A DNA stretch of 64,000 bases from NCBI RefSeq assembly GCF_000521485.1, contig NZ_BAVS01000009.1, positions 1-64,000 on the forward strand, read 5' to 3'. The translations under genes and the position numbers were made by a program. Source of the stretch: Gracilibacillus boraciitolerans JCM 21714 (GTDB lineage: Bacteria > Bacillota > Bacilli > Bacillales > Amphibacillaceae). Positions within the stretch are counted from its first letter, which is position 1, and every line of letters begins with the position of its first letter. The notes below the pieces were generated by a model. It was given only the letters and a program-made list of their open reading frames with translations. It did not search any database and was not told the DNA's origin. Positions 1 to 11,821 of this stretch are shown piece by piece.

Positions 1-390
1 TCGTACTTTTAACTTTAGCAGAAATGGGTTCTTTTTTCATTTTTTAAGTGAATGATGTTTTGGTTACAACCCTCATTAAAACAAGGGATTTGACTGTTTT
101 AAAATTTTTTATGAATAATTCAGGATTAAGTAATATATTACATTTAAAGTTCAGATTATGATGGTTTATTAACATACTGTTTTCTTATTAATTCGTTGTT
201 ATACATATACTTACCTCAGTCCCAATATACTTTCAAAAAAGTAAAAAAACATAAGATTCATTTTACCAAAATCAATAGAATCTCCGCTTCATCTCTGCAT
301 TAGATACATAGACATTTAAAAGATCTTTTTAAGATCTGGAAGAGCAATTAATAATACGAAACTAACGGGAAAAAATAAAAAAGACACCAA

Positions 391-573
391 TTATTTAAGT
401 GCCTTCTTCAATAACTCTCTTGTTACTTTTTGATTTAATGTATTTGCCAAATACTCTAACATTTTTTCTTGTTGATATTTTTCATCTGTCATAAATCGAA
501 TAAAATGTTCTCGGTCTGCTTCTGGGATGTTCTTTGAATCCTTTTCAACCATTTTCAAATATTCATCATTCAA
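391..573 (-). CDS. Small hypothetical protein (about 60 aa)
   Basis: Short, lysine- and glutamate-rich soluble protein with no family I recognise. The open frame extends upstream to a GTG at 594, but a GGAGG ribosome binding site lies inside that extension, 8 nt before a TTG at 573 (MNDEYLKMVEKD...), so I prefer the TTG start. The C-terminus is strongly basic (RELLKKALK). It is divergent from the LexA-box gene at 716. Function unknown. Confidence 0.45.
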   Translation of the reverse strand: MNDEYLKMVEKDSKNIPEADREHFIRFMTDEKYQQEKMLEYLANTLNQKVTRELLKKALK

Positions 574-650
574 CAGAATAACCTCCAATTTCACTATGAC
601 ATGTATACTTATTTGACATAATATATAAAATTCCTTCCAATTATTTTATA

Positions 651-694
651 TTGTATAAATTACTTCACATAGCGTATAATAAGAACAAATGTTC
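651..694 (+). promoter_or_regulatory. Promoter with LexA/DinR-type box
   Basis: A TTGTAT -35 (651-656) and perfect TATAAT -10 (675-680) are separated by 18 nt. Two bases after the -10 lies GAACAAATGTTC (683-694), which fits the GAAC-N4-GTTC core of the Gram-positive LexA (DinR) operator. Its position over the expected start site would allow repression. The same 12-mer recurs at 48503. SOS control of the gene at 716 is inferred. Confidence 0.6.
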
Positions 695-715
695 TTATTA
701 CTGAGGTGAAATATT

Positions 716-1096
716 ATGCGAAACATAACTGATGAAGAATTTAAAATCGCTAGCCGGTATTTGTTTTTAAGTATGGCCATTGAAGTCATTCAGAAGGATT
801 TAAACACATTACGTAACAACAGCATTTTTAAAATTAATGAACCTTACATAAAGTTATTGGAAGTAGCTGAGAGAAAAGCTATTGAGGAAAGAAAAAAGCT
901 GAAGCAACAAATGCATATTAATCAATTAAAAGTGTTACTGACGGATAGATCAGAGGGGGGGTTTACCGAGTATACTTATTATGCTAAACGTAAAGAGGAA
1001 AAGCGAAGGTATTTTAATCCGGCTATAAGGAAAAAGGTGCTGCTGATCTTGCGAGATCTGTTACGAGTACAAGTTAAGCCCATAAAAGAAACATAA
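716..1096 (+). CDS. Phage/plasmid-type hypothetical protein, probably SOS-regulated
   Basis: 126 aa, basic, predicted mostly helical. It starts at ATG after GAGGTGA. The layout (about 20 residues of helix with a LFLSMAIEVIQKD motif, a basic coiled middle, and a C-terminal RYFNPAIRKKV segment) resembles small proteins seen in Bacillaceae phages and near UvrX/YolD-type SOS genes; that family link is from memory and tentative. A G7 run at 955-961 encodes an extra-looking Gly (SEGGFTEY). A LexA-type box sits in its promoter. Molecular role unknown. Confidence 0.55.
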   Translation: MRNITDEEFKIASRYLFLSMAIEVIQKDLNTLRNNSIFKINEPYIKLLEVAERKAIEERKKLKQQMHINQLKVLLTDRSEGGFTEYTYYAKRKEEKRRYFNPAIRKKVLLILRDLLRVQVKPIKET

Positions 1097-1541
1097 AAGT
1101 AAAATATATATCCATCTGAATAAATTAATAGTCAGGATAAATTTACGCTTTCTATCAGGACATCCATCTTGCCTTAGGAGATAACATTTTCACAATCATT
1201 ATTTGAAGTACTTCATATCAATATTTTAATAAAACAAAAGAGTAACATCTTTCACTTAGATTAATGAACTGTTTTTTTTGATTGCGTTACCCTTTTGTTA
1301 CCCCCCCATACCTGTTTTGTCGGATATTGGTAAATGGGATTAAATAGACACCCCACTTTCCAACCATGTTTTTCTAAAATTGAGCATACTCTATACTCAA
1401 GCAAAAACCTTGTTTTCTTAATTTTTTCAACATACTTGTTCTTAATTATATGCATCCATACACCCCGTGCTTATTTAATTTTAAAGAAATAGGAGTCAAC
1501 TATTACTTAAGTTGACTCCTAAAAATAATTGTTATACGTTT
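1097..1541. other. Gene-poor interval
   Basis: No convincing gene. A 64-codon minus-strand frame (1261-1455) has no recognisable family and contains a C7 run (1301-1307). The terminator of the restriction gene occupies 1491-1520. Confidence 0.5.
1483..1520 (-). terminator. Rho-independent terminator after res
   Basis: Perfect 11-bp inverted repeat AGGAGTCAACT / AGTTGACTCCT (1491-1501 and 1510-1520), followed on the minus strand by a T-rich tail (TATTTCTTT). It lies 20 nt past the res stop codon. Confidence 0.75.
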
Positions 1542-4500
1542 TTATATTTTTTCCATTACATCAAGTAGACTTTGATAACTATCCACTTCGTGGTATTTTA
1601 CTTTATTCGTTGAAATACTATTAAATACTCTTTTAGCACAAGCAATTTTTGCCTTCTCAATTGGGCGGATATCAAGACTACTCATGCTACCTTTTGTTTC
1701 AGCTATAAAGTAGATATGTTTAACAGCACCTTGGTAAAATGCAATGGCCCAATCGGGTGAGTAATTTCCAACAGGTGTTGGGATTGCAAATCCTTTTGGT
1801 AATTTTGCGTATACACTGACTTCGTCAGCTATATCCATATCTTCTGCGAATTTCCGCTCAACGCTTTTCTCTGCTATACCGTCTGTAAAGACATAGTCTT
1901 GCACATGCTTTTTCGCTTTAAATGCTTTTGTAAAATCTGCTGATCCTTTATCAGTAGTAAATATTGTACTATCATACTGCTTATCAATTTGATTGTATTG
2001 AATGTGTTCTACAATCATGGTTGCTTTTTGTTCCTTAATTAAGCGAATTGCTTTAGTGATAAATTCTTCAGGGTTTTGTTTAAACAATGCAAATATGTGA
2101 TTTTGAATACCTGATAAAATTTTCACTACTGTTCTCCTAGTCAGTGTAGTACCTTCAGCAATCTTCCCAACAAGGTCATATTTAATCTGGCTAGTTGCTG
2201 CATGTTGCAGTGTTTCTGTTCTTGATTTTAGTGATTTAAAACTTTCTTTACGTTCTATAGAGTGCTCATCTAAATTTGCATTTTGTTGACCAGAAGTAAC
2301 TGTATATTTTAATTGGGTTACTGACATATTTTCGTTGATATGTCTTATGCATTTTTGAATCAGTTCATCGCTATCAAATTCAACAGAATAGGCATATTGA
2401 TGGTTAATGTAACCCCCCCACAATTCTTTGAATTCCTTTTTATAAAAGTTATCATTTAAAGGATTTTCTGTAATCTTTGTCTTATTTCCATTATCAATCA
2501 TTTCTTTTAGTACATTCTCATCAAATACACTTTGAATTAAAGTATGAATACCTTCTCCCAGATTTTTTATACCTTCTGGTAAAGGAGATAATAACTCATT
2601 TTTCAAGTCGGTTCTGTATTCATTGGTAACACTGTCATTATCATCAATATAATCATTCTTAATAAGGTACCGATAAATATCCCTGGCTTGATTAGCGTCT
2701 ATTACCACTGGTTGTTCATCAACAATAATTGTTTTACCAGAAAAGTATTCAGGAGTAGCTTTAGTTGGACGATCATACAGTGCTTCTTTAATACCTGTCT
2801 GCAAATCTGCAACAAAGTCTTTATAACCTTCACTTGCAACAACAGTTAACACATTTATAGAGTGGACTGCATCGCCTATTTTTTCTAGGTCCATTCGCTC
2901 TCCGTTTTGATTTACGCATAAACGAAGTCCACGGCCAACTTCTTGGCGCTTTTGTATCGGGCTTATCCCTCCATGTTTTAATGTACATATTTGAAAGACA
3001 TTAGGGTTGTCCCATCCTTCTCGGAGAGCAGAATGCGAAAAGATAAAACGAACAGGCTCTTTAAAGTCAAGAAGTCGTTCTTTGTTTTTTAGTATCAAAT
3101 CATAGGCTGAAATATCATCACTTTCATCAGACCCTCTTTTAGTAGGACTATCCACTTTACGTCCATGTTTATCAATACTGAAATATCCCGTATGAGTCGT
3201 ATTAGGGTCTATTCCTTTTAAATATCGAACGTATGGTGTATCTTCGAGTGTAATGTAATCATTCAGTACATTAATATACTCTTGTTCGAACATCTCTCCA
3301 TACTCAGAGTTTTCTTCTTCACCATCCACGTTATATACACGGTATTTAGCTACTTCGTCGATAAAAAATAAAGAAAGGGTCTTAATGCCAAATTCAAATA
3401 GTTGCTTTTCCTTTTCAAAGTGAGAAATGATTGTTTCCCTTACTTGTATCCTACGCATGTCTCTTTCGGAAACATCACCTACAACTTCGCCGCGAGAGAG
3501 TATTTCTCCATTAGTAAAAGTAACAGTACCGCTTATAGGGTCAATTTCGCTAATCAGATATCCCCCTGTACTGTTCCAATTTTTTTGATTCATGGTAAAG
3601 ATCATCGCCCACGTCAAGAATACGTGTTTCACGGTTTATAGATTTATTATATTTAATCTCAAGTTCTATTTTTACTCTTGGCGGCTTATTTGATGAAATT
3701 ATAATGTTCTCCAGATACAAGAATTTATCCGTTCCTCTGAAATTCTTTACCTCAAAACCTTTCACTTCAATTTTTTTCACTAATTTCTTGTTATAGGCAT
3801 CTACAGCATCTAACACATATACTAGGTTATGCTTATGGGTATGAGTAGCAGAATAATTCAAACTAAACAACGGATCAAAATTCGCTAATGCTTTCTGTGT
3901 CTTTTCTCCCCCCCATCTTTTGAGGCTCGTCCAAGATAAGTATAGGTTGATTTGCTTTTATAACGTCAATTGGCCTTCTGCTTCCAAAGTCATCTAATTT
4001 TTCGTATATACGACGAGCTTCTTTACTTCTTCCTCCTTCTTTCATTGTTGTGTTAAACGCTTGTATATTGATTATCATTACGTTTATTCCTGCATTAGAA
4101 CTAAAACTATCAAGATCTGTAAGGTTCTTACTGTTGTAGATAAAGTATCGTATTTTTTTTCCATAGTGCTCTATAAAATGTTCTTGTGTTATTTCAAAGG
4201 ATTTTTTTACCCCCCCTTCACGTATGGCGATCGAAGGGACAACTATAATAAATTTACTCCATCCGTACTTTTTGTTTAGTTCAAAAATAGATTTAATGTA
4301 AGCATATGTTTTACCAGTACCAGTTTCCATTTCTACATCTAAACTACATCTTCCTAAACCACTCACTATTTTTTCAGATTGCTTTATATTATTATGAGCT
4401 TGCATATTCTTGATGTTCAAAAGTAGTTGGGAGTCTGTTAATGTCAAATCTGCATTTTTGAAACCGGTATTCTCATCCACATCTGCCAATTCCAGATCAG

Positions 4501-4654
4501 AAAACAAAGATGTTTGATAGGCTTGTTTTTTCTCTTTTATTCCTATATCTCTTACATAGTTAACTCGACTGCTAAAAGGTTGAGCTTCAAAAATTTGGAC
4601 TACACTATTTACTGCTTCAGTTTGATATTGTTGGACTTTAAATTTAAACTTCAT
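1542..4654 (-). pseudogene. Type III restriction enzyme Res subunit, frame broken twice
   Basis: ATP-dependent helicase-endonuclease subunit of a type III restriction system, partner of the Mod methylase just upstream. Three pieces read in order: 4654-3875 (motif [17 protein letters not shown]), 3870-3550 (LNYSATHTHKHN), and 3632-1542 (helicase motif VI QEVGRGLRLCV, then a PD-(D/E)xK-type end PDWAIAF...ETKGS). The breaks fall in G/C runs: C7 at 3908-3914 (needs six) and C5 at 3562-3566 (needs four). Repairing them joins [15 protein letters not shown] to LFSLNYSATH, and KKLEQYRG to YLISEID. A C7 at 4210-4216 adds an extra Gly to IREGVKKS, and a C7 at 2413-2419 does so in LWGYIN. The first ATG is 13 nt after the mod stop. 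The gene may be functional if the run lengths are errors. Confidence 0.85.
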
Positions 4655-4667
4655 CTGGACACCTCCT

Positions 4668-6632
4668 CTACAGTACCTTTCTTACTGTAGTAGGACTATA
4701 CGTTTCAAAAATTTGGTCAAAGTTAGTTGCCACGCTGTCGTTTGCTATACTACTATCACGGAATACCGCATAATAAGGATTCCTTTTGGCAATTTCAGTA
4801 ATCACTTCACTGGTAACTTCGTTTTCAAAGCATGCAATTAAGTAACCTTCGGCCACGGTGAATACTTTTTTACCACCTATTGTCATTTCTTCAATTTTGC
4901 TCGATAGTAACACTCCTAGATCTAACATAACTTGGAATAATAGATCTTCAGGAGTACGATCTATCTTTATATTATTTTCAAGTTCAGATATCAAGTCTTG
5001 CGTATACTCTGTAGGGTGATAGTAAACATCCTGCATGTTAGTAGAATCAACTTTCAATACGCGAAAACCAATATCTAATTTTCCGACTACTTCAAAGTTA
5101 TCTTCCAATATTTTTTTTCCTGCAAGTCGGATTCGTTCTTTTCCAATTTGAGATATTGTTTTATACCTTGCTTTAAAAGCAGCAGATTTAACATCCGTTT
5201 CTTCTGCTAACTGAACCATGATAAACTTACGATTACCGTCATCTTCAGCATTTAACTCCATAACAGCATGTGCAGTTGTCGCGGAACCAGAAAAGAAATC
5301 CATAACAATTGAATTCTCATCTGTACCAGTAATTATAAGTTTTTTAATTAACTCAACTGCTTTAGGAAAATCCATGATACTAGTTCCAAATAAATCCTTA
5401 ATAACTTTTCTTCCGTAATCGTTTGTTATTTCTTTATCTGTCCAGAGTGACTTAATTAAAGTTTTAGCAACATTTCCATTTGGGTCCGAAAGGTAGTCCT
5501 TTCGATAAATCCTCCATTCTTCCCCCCCAGACTTTTCAGCAATAAGAAGATTATTTTCTTTTAAAACTTTTTGCTTCGCCCATGTCCAACATGTTTTAGT
5601 TCCATCAGGAGCATCAGGCCAAACTTCATCAGTGAATGTTTCATCTTTTGTTAACGAAACTTGTCCATTTTTCGGATTAACGTATAAAGCATAATATAGA
5701 TTTGGCCTAGTTACAGGATTAAACGATTGATTTCGATTCCTTAATCCAAGGATTCTATATTTACCAAAGGAATCTACTTTGTTATACTCCTCAATCATCC
5801 TTCCTTCTTTTGGAACACCACCCATTGTAGAAGAAAGTTGAATGTTTTTACCATAGATTAGGATAGATTCATGAGTTCTTGCAACAAATTTATCCAGATG
5901 TCTGCCACGAGGATTCAACTGTACAGCCAAAGTTGCAATATGATTAGACTTTCCAAAAAGTTCATTACAAACCTTTTGAGCATTCTCAAGTTCATTGTCA
6001 TCTATACTAATAAAAATGATCCCATCATCAGTTAGTAAATTCTTTGCTAATTTTATACGGGGGGGATAAAACATGTTTATCCAATCGGTATGAAATCTTC
6101 CATTGCTTTCTAGATTTTGTACAAGACGATTACCTTCTTCATCAAACTGCCCACTATTAGCAAGATAGAAATCATGGTCAATTCTAAAATCATCTTCATA
6201 GATAAAATCGTTACCAGTGTTGTATGGTGGATCAATATAAATCATTTTAACCTTTCCCAGATAAGTTTCTTGCAACAATTTAAGAGCTTCTAGATTATCT
6301 CCCTCAATATATAGATTTTCGGTGTAATCGAAACTTAAACTTTCTTCTCTACAAGGACGTAAAGTTTTGGTAATAGGAGCATTAGCTAGTAATATCGAAT
6401 TTTTTTTATCTGGCCAAGTGAATTGATAACGCTCCTCGGGTCCCTCCACTATAAAATCGGAAAGTTCTTGTTGTAGCAAAACAAAATCAATAACCTTTTC
6501 TACTATCGGAGTGCCATCTTCATTATGACCTTTAATTACTTCCGTCAATGTGTTAGGAAATAACTCACCGATTTTACTAGCGTTATCCTTTATTTTGTTC
6601 AAAGAATGCATTTTTAGTTTATCCATTATCAT
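4668..6632 (-). CDS. Type III restriction-modification DNA methyltransferase (Mod)
   Basis: 654 aa N6-adenine methyltransferase that would give the system its specificity and protect host DNA. It has the beta-type motif order: catalytic DPPYNTGND (about residue 136) before the SAM-binding [12 protein letters not shown] (about residue 445), with a target-recognition region between. IFISIDDNE is the usual segment after the YPR motif. That motif reads [13 protein letters not shown] because of a seven-base run at 6059-6065, where family members have a single Pro. A second run at 5522-5528 gives [14 protein letters not shown]. The start overlaps the stop of the gene upstream (ATGA), so the genes are translationally coupled. 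Confidence 0.92.
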   Translation of the reverse strand: MIMDKLKMHSLNKIKDNASKIGELFPNTLTEVIKGHNEDGTPIVEKVIDFVLLQQELSDFIVEGPEERYQFTWPDKKNSILLANAPITKTLRPCREESLSFDYTENLYIEGDNLEALKLLQETYLGKVKMIYIDPPYNTGNDFIYEDDFRIDHDFYLANSGQFDEEGNRLVQNLESNGRFHTDWINMFYPPRIKLAKNLLTDDGIIFISIDDNELENAQKVCNELFGKSNHIATLAVQLNPRGRHLDKFVARTHESILIYGKNIQLSSTMGGVPKEGRMIEEYNKVDSFGKYRILGLRNRNQSFNPVTRPNLYYALYVNPKNGQVSLTKDETFTDEVWPDAPDGTKTCWTWAKQKVLKENNLLIAEKSGGEEWRIYRKDYLSDPNGNVAKTLIKSLWTDKEITNDYGRKVIKDLFGTSIMDFPKAVELIKKLIITGTDENSIVMDFFSGSATTAHAVMELNAEDDGNRKFIMVQLAEETDVKSAAFKARYKTISQIGKERIRLAGKKILEDNFEVVGKLDIGFRVLKVDSTNMQDVYYHPTEYTQDLISELENNIKIDRTPEDLLFQVMLDLGVLLSSKIEEMTIGGKKVFTVAEGYLIACFENEVTSEVITEIAKRNPYYAVFRDSSIANDSVATNFDQIFETYSPTTVRKVL

Positions 6633-7255
6633 TCTCCTTTTTCTTGAGCTAATTTTTCCTTTAATTCTTGAAGACGAGTAAATTGTTCAAAACGTTGTTT
6701 AGGCTGTTTTTCTTTTCGTGATCTTTTTTCTAATCTTTTAATTTCTTTTTGTAATTTTTGAATATAGTCTTGTTTTTGCAGTTTTTCTTCTACGGTAATG
6801 TTATCAGTATTAGAAATAACATTCTTTTTCAAAGTAATTTGTTCGATATATTCATCCCAAATGATATCAAGATTAAGACCTTTCGCGATCAGGTTTATTT
6901 CTTCTAATGGGATCCAATTTGTTTTATAAAGTTTGTTATAAAAGATTGCCAATTGTCCTTTATCTTGAAAATTCAATAGAAATATCAATTTATGAGCATT
7001 TTGACGTGCTATATTTTCAACAATACGATAATCTATTTCCTGTTTTTTTAACTCAATAGATAGAACAAGGATTTCTGATGTTTCTTTGCCTTTATCAACG
7101 TTTAAAGTATCTGATGATAGTTTGAATTCCAATACTATCCGTTTAATATCTGAAACAAATTTTTCTTTTATATCACTTTTGAGGTTGAGATTCTTGTAGA
7201 ATGCATCTTTGGGTATAATACGCTCCACTTTAGCTTTGCTTGGAAATCTGAGCAT
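6629..7255 (-). CDS. DUF4391-type protein of the helicase/Mod/Res island
   Basis: 208 aa. The N-terminal half is a mixed alpha/beta domain (FPSKAKVERIIPKDAFYKN...) and the C-terminal third is a highly charged coiled coil. The assignment to DUF4391 rests on the opening motif and on its place between a PLD-helicase and a type III Mod, where that family is commonly found. Its role is unknown; a bridging function between helicase and methylase is only a guess. The start overlaps the end of the helicase frame by about 25 nt and the stop overlaps the mod start, so the island is one operon read leftwards. Confidence 0.65.
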   Translation of the reverse strand: MLRFPSKAKVERIIPKDAFYKNLNLKSDIKEKFVSDIKRIVLEFKLSSDTLNVDKGKETSEILVLSIELKKQEIDYRIVENIARQNAHKLIFLLNFQDKGQLAIFYNKLYKTNWIPLEEINLIAKGLNLDIIWDEYIEQITLKKNVISNTDNITVEEKLQKQDYIQKLQKEIKRLEKRSRKEKQPKQRFEQFTRLQELKEKLAQEKGE

Positions 7256-10200
7256 CGTCTAACACCACCAAGAAGCATAATAACTCAAAGTCATCCAGAC
7301 CAGATATATTATTAGCTAAAAATGTAGTTTGTCCAGCACCAAAGAAACTGTCTAAATCACTTTCTTCTTTAACTGTAATAATAGATGAAATTGCTTGCTG
7401 AAGCAGATTAGACATTCGTTCCATCCTTCTTCCATCATTTGTTTCTTGATTGAAGATATGGCACGCCTCCATATCGGGCTCTTTTCCATCACGTGAAAGA
7501 TACCGCATCATATCAAGTATTGCTTTCGGTTCAAGGTGATTTATTATTACGACACCATCATCACCAATATAGACAATGTAGAATGGATGAAGCCTATTAT
7601 GACTTTCGACATCTCCAATTCTATTTATGTTTTTTAATACAAAAATCACTCCAGGTTTTCCCCCCCCATATACTACTGCATGAATGCCTGATGGAGTCCG
7701 TTCCAAATTCGGATTTTCTTTTATATAAGCAAGTAAGTCCATTCTGAATTCATTTAAACCCAAGTCCATTATGGATATTCCAGTGGTCATTTCCTCTAAA
7801 TCTACAACCTCATTCTGAAGTCTTTCCAACTGTTTACGCCGATATATTAAATCTCCACTCTCATCTTGATTTATATAATCATCATCACCCGTGGAGGTCA
7901 TTACAGATATACGCATTCTTGACTCTACACGACTCTTTAAGTTGATGTAATCATCTAACGCTATATCTGGCCAAAAGTTCACTAATTGAATCACTGAATT
8001 TTTACTTCCAATACGGTCAACTCGTCCAAAACGCTGGATAATACGTACTGGGTTCCAATGAATATCATAATTTATACAGTAGTCACAATCTTGTAGGTTT
8101 TGTCCTTCTGATATACAATCCGTTGCTATTAAAATATCAATATTATTTTTGTCATTTGGTGTAACCAATTCTTTATCCTTTGAAATTGGGGGGAAAAACA
8201 AGTTAAAATAGTGTTCATATCATTTGGAAATTTTTTAATAGTTGTTTTGTCAGTTGATCCCGTAATTAACGCAGTATTCAAACCATATTGATTTTTAACA
8301 AACTCACTTACATTTTCGTACAGGTATTCTGCTGTGTCAGAAAAAGCAGTGAAAACAATAACCTTTTTATTTTCCTTATTTATAGGATTATCAATTTTGT
8401 TTTCTATGACATTCAATAATTCATTAAGTTTTGAATCGTATTCTGGTGTTATATCCTCAATCATTAGGATTAACAATTCAAGGACCTCTTTATCTGCGGT
8501 TAAATCCCTTTTCCATGATAAGTAATCCATATCATTGATGTCTATTCTAAACTTTTTCCTACCCAAAATATATCTATGTTTTGATCATCTAAATCCAAAT
8601 CATTATAATCGATATCTCTAACAGTAATTTCTGCATTTGAACGGAACTCTTCTATTGTTTTAATCGTCTTGATAATTTGGCCATAAATTCGTTTAACTGT
8701 CAATTTAAAGGAATGAACTGAACTCTCCATCCTTTTCAGCAAGTTAATGCTCATTAAACGACGGATTCCTTCCTCACGTCCACTTTGAGTTAAACGTCTA
8801 CTGTCTTCCGAATCCAAATCCATATAATTACTTAACCTACTAGGAAGAATATAGTTCGTAGGAGTATAAATAGATAAGTTTAAACCAGCTAATTGTTCAT
8901 ATATTTGTTCATAGTTAATTGCATTATTCAATGTTGTCAATTTTGGACGTTTAGAAATTGGTTCTTTTCTTTGCGGGAATGTACCAACTTCAGTAGTATC
9001 ATAATAACGCTGTATGTGTTTTCTTGAACGCGCTATTGTTACACTATCTAATACCTCAAAAAAATCAAAACTTAACTGTTTAAGCAATGTATCCGTAGTT
9101 CGAAGTTCAGGTGGTTGCTTACTCCAATTGTTATAGATTCTTTGGGCTTGTTTAAAAATCGAATCAATATCTGACTTAATGTTGAGCTTTGAATTGATTA
9201 GCTCTGTTTTACCCTCATATGCCAAAGCAAGTTGATTTCTCAAATCATAAAACCGATTATTAACAGGGGTAGCAGAAAGCATCAAAACTTTAGTTGTTAC
9301 TCCTGAACGTATAACTTTGTTCAGTAATTTTAAATACCGATTTTCCTTTTCATCAAATTCACCGTTTGTTGTGCCTCCGTTACGAAAGTTGTGTGATTCA
9401 TCTATAACCACTAAATCGTAATTCCCCCCCCAGTTGATTCGATCAAGGGCCAAACCAATTGCAGAATCTCCACGCTCACGAGATAAGTCTGTGTGAAATA
9501 AAACATCATATCGTAGACGGTCTTTTTCAAGTGGATTGTTGATTAGGTTTCCTCTAAAAGTCATCCAGTTATCTTTCAGTTTTTTAGGACATAGAACCAA
9601 AACGTTTTTGTTGCGGTTTTCATAGTATTTTATCACTGCCAGCGAAGTAAAAGTTTTACCAAGACCAACACTATCAGCTAGAATACACCCGTTATACGTT
9701 TCAAGTTTATTGATTATTGCTAGTGCAGCGTCTTGTTGAAAATTGTAAAGTTTGTTCCAAATAACACTATTTTTAAAACCAGTTGCATCATTTGGCAGCA
9801 CATCATCTGTTATATCATCTAGGAATTCACTAAAAATATTAAATAGAGTTAAAAAGTAGATCAATTCCGCCGGATTTTCCTGATAAACCTCTGAAATAGT
9901 CTCAATCACTTCTTCTGTAACATCTTGAAGACGCTTATCATCATCCCAAACATTTTCAAAGAGTTGAACGTATTCACTACTAAATGGTGCATCAAATTTA
10001 TTTATCATATTGTAGGCGTTCTTACCTTTCTCACAACCTATATCAACTCTTGTGAATCCATTTAGGGGCATGTATGTTAACTTCTGGTCATCTTTATTCT
10101 CAACATTTAAGAATCCACCCATATTATCTTGTGTTGAGTTAGATTTAAAGGTTACCTTTTTCCTAATCCAATCCGCACACTCTTTAGCAATAGCCTTCTG

Positions 10201-10497
10201 GGTTAATTTATTTTTGAGTTTTACTTCAAATTCAGTACCATATAGACCTGTTTCTCTTTTTAATCGCGGTATGTAGAATTCTCTTTTTTCCTTTGGAAAC
10301 TGTTCTGAAGCAAAAGTAGGAGATGTAAAAATAAAACGTAAGGAGTCTATTTTACTTAACTGTTTCTTTAATTCTTGGTAAGCATAGATGGAAAAATAAC
10401 CAGCTGCAATAGAAATACGACTATTTGGTAGTATAACCTGCTCTAAATCATCTTTTACTACTTTCGTAGTATTGTTAAATACCTTCATTTTGTACAC
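7230..10497 (-). pseudogene. PLD-domain SNF2-family helicase, frame broken
   Basis: About 1,080 aa if repaired. The N-terminus resembles phospholipase D-like helicase heads (ISIAAGYFSIYAYQEL). Then come Walker A DSVGLGKT, DESH (VVIDESHNF), motif III LSATPVN and, in later pieces, VIVFTAFSDTAEYL, ATDCISEGQNL and motif VI QRFGRVDRIGS. Pieces are 10497-8542, 8566-8129 and 8201-7230. The second break is a six-base run at 8188-8193 that needs four, rejoining LTCF to SPISKDKEL. The first break (near 8548) looks like a lost A. Eight-base runs at 9424-9431 and 7660-7667 each look three too long (INWGGNYDLVVIDE). The ribosome binding site itself contains an eight-G run (10499-10506). It is the first gene of the island. 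Confidence 0.85.
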
Positions 10498-10629
10498 ACC
10501 CCCCCCTAAAAGGTAATCACCTGTTCAATAAATTTATGATACAATTATATCAAATTTTATAGTATATTCATCCCACAAACAGTAATTTTATAAATTCAGA
10601 AAAAAATTATCGGATTTATAAATGATAAA

Positions 10630-10890
10630 CAGTTCCCACACGTATGAAGAGTTACTCAAGGAAGTGTCGGCAAGAATCTCCAGTTATGTTCACCAATGAG
10701 AACTCGGTCTATGATGGTAGTAGCTATTTTTGACGTCCTGAAACATATCTCCTCATTGTTAAAATTTGTATTTTGTAGTTAAAATTGTACTTTTCTTTTC
10801 ATATATCACATCAAGTTGCTGGAAAAACAACTTGAAGTCTTCAAAATCAATTGGCAAGTAGCCAATTTCATCGACCTCTCTTTATGCGAG
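10630..10890 (-). pseudogene. IS21-family istB relic
   Basis: No open frame, but the minus strand translates to VDEIGYLPIDFEDF...FFQQLDVIYEK near 10880-10800, matching the Walker B region of IstB-type helper ATPases (DEIGYLP). After a gap of about 60 nt come GDMFQDVK and, one frame over, IATTIIDRVLIGEH, resembling the IstB C-terminus. Both ends and the istA partner are missing. It lies between the defence island and the par locus, so it marks a past insertion. Confidence 0.6.
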
Positions 10891-10953
10891 AAAAAATATT
10901 TTTCCTATTTTAACTTTTAGCTTATTATGGATTACTTTTTTCTAACTGCTTGC

Positions 10954-11176
10954 TATATAATCAAATAAGGAGGGGTTATAATTTTTGTCCTTTTCCCATT
11001 TTACTGATCAACTCTTTCCTGTATCAGATTCTGGTACAGGAAAAAATTGCTCCATGATGGACAAGGATAACCGACTACCCAAAATAAATAGATGTCGGTT
11101 ATTGATAATCTATTTATTAATGATGCTGTTCATGTTTATAGAGATCCATGTGATCCCTTATATTGCTTCTTGCTAA
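10954..11176 (+). other. Possible short transcript with tandem hairpins and a small membrane ORF
   Basis: A TATAAT (10956-10961) precedes AAGGAGG (10968-10974) and a TTG-started 63-codon frame (10985-11176) with one hydrophobic segment (LLIIYLLMMLFMFIEI). Two perfect 9-bp hairpins lie inside it: TTTCCTGTA/TACAGGAAA (11015-11043) and ATAACCGAC/GTCGGTTAT (11067-11102). It could be a small RNA, a small membrane protein, or insertion-sequence debris. The stretch from 11177 to 11376 shows only one further copy of a TGTTTACATTT motif. Confidence 0.3.
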
Positions 11177-11376
11177 TTTTGGTGTATCATCTAGTTTTTT
11201 AAATAGACTTCCTTGTATTTAAAGGTGTTTTCCCATTATATTATCCAATGCTTGTTTCTCGAGACCATGCTTATATGGAATAAGACTTCTTAATATTTAA
11301 TATTATATATGTTTACATTTACTTAAACGTTTTATGTTACTTTTTATTACACACAATAACTTACATTATATTAATA

Positions 11377-11817
11377 CTAATCAATTTCTTCTTCCAATTC
11401 ATCTAATGCCTGTTCTATTGCAAAATTAATAAATTCCGTTTTGAAGCCATGACTTTTCCCAGCTAGTTTATCTAATCTTTTTGATAATTCCTTCTTGACA
11501 TGAAAGGTCCTTCTGATATGTGTATCCTCGACTTTTTGAGGTTTCAACTTTGCTTTTAATTGTTTTTTCTTTTCTTCCTTATCACTTTTATCCTCTTCCG
11601 TTTCACTAATAGTATTAACACTTGCACTAGGTTCTTCTTTTGTATTTTTAGCAGCATTTGTTGTAGATTCTGTTTGTGATTTTTCGTCTTTTACAGGAGT
11701 ATTCTTTTCTTCTACTACTTCCCTTTCTAGTAATTCATCCTGTGGGTTTTTCCCCCCCTTCTTTTTTTCCTGCATTTTCTTCATTTTTTCCTGTAATTGT
11801 TGTGTTGTATTCGCCAT
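11377..11817 (-). CDS. ParA partner / ribbon-helix-helix-like DNA-binding protein
   Basis: 146 aa. The start is the ATG at 11817, 4 nt after the parA stop and preceded by AAAGGA; an upstream in-frame extension overlaps parA and is less likely. It has a long acidic and lysine-rich linker (about residues 15-95), then a compact C-terminal domain (HIRRTFHVKKELSKRLDKL...FINFAIEQAL) that looks like a ribbon-helix-helix or ParB-tail DNA-binding module. Position and size fit the centromere-binding partner of the upstream ParA. A C7 run at 11752-11758 gives KKGGKNP where KKGKNP is likely ancestral. Confidence 0.6.
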   Translation of the reverse strand: MANTTQQLQEKMKKMQEKKKGGKNPQDELLEREVVEEKNTPVKDEKSQTESTTNAAKNTKEEPSASVNTISETEEDKSDKEEKKKQLKAKLKPQKVEDTHIRRTFHVKKELSKRLDKLAGKSHGFKTEFINFAIEQALDELEEEID

Positions 11818-11821
11818 GTTT

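Noticed and set aside
1261-1455. 64-codon minus-strand ORF
   Set aside because: No family, weak start site, and it contains a suspect C7 run; no support as a gene.
1542-10497. DISARM or BREX system
   Set aside because: The helicase and PLD-like domain are shared themes, but no DrmA/DrmB (DUF1998) or BrxC/PglZ-type genes are present.
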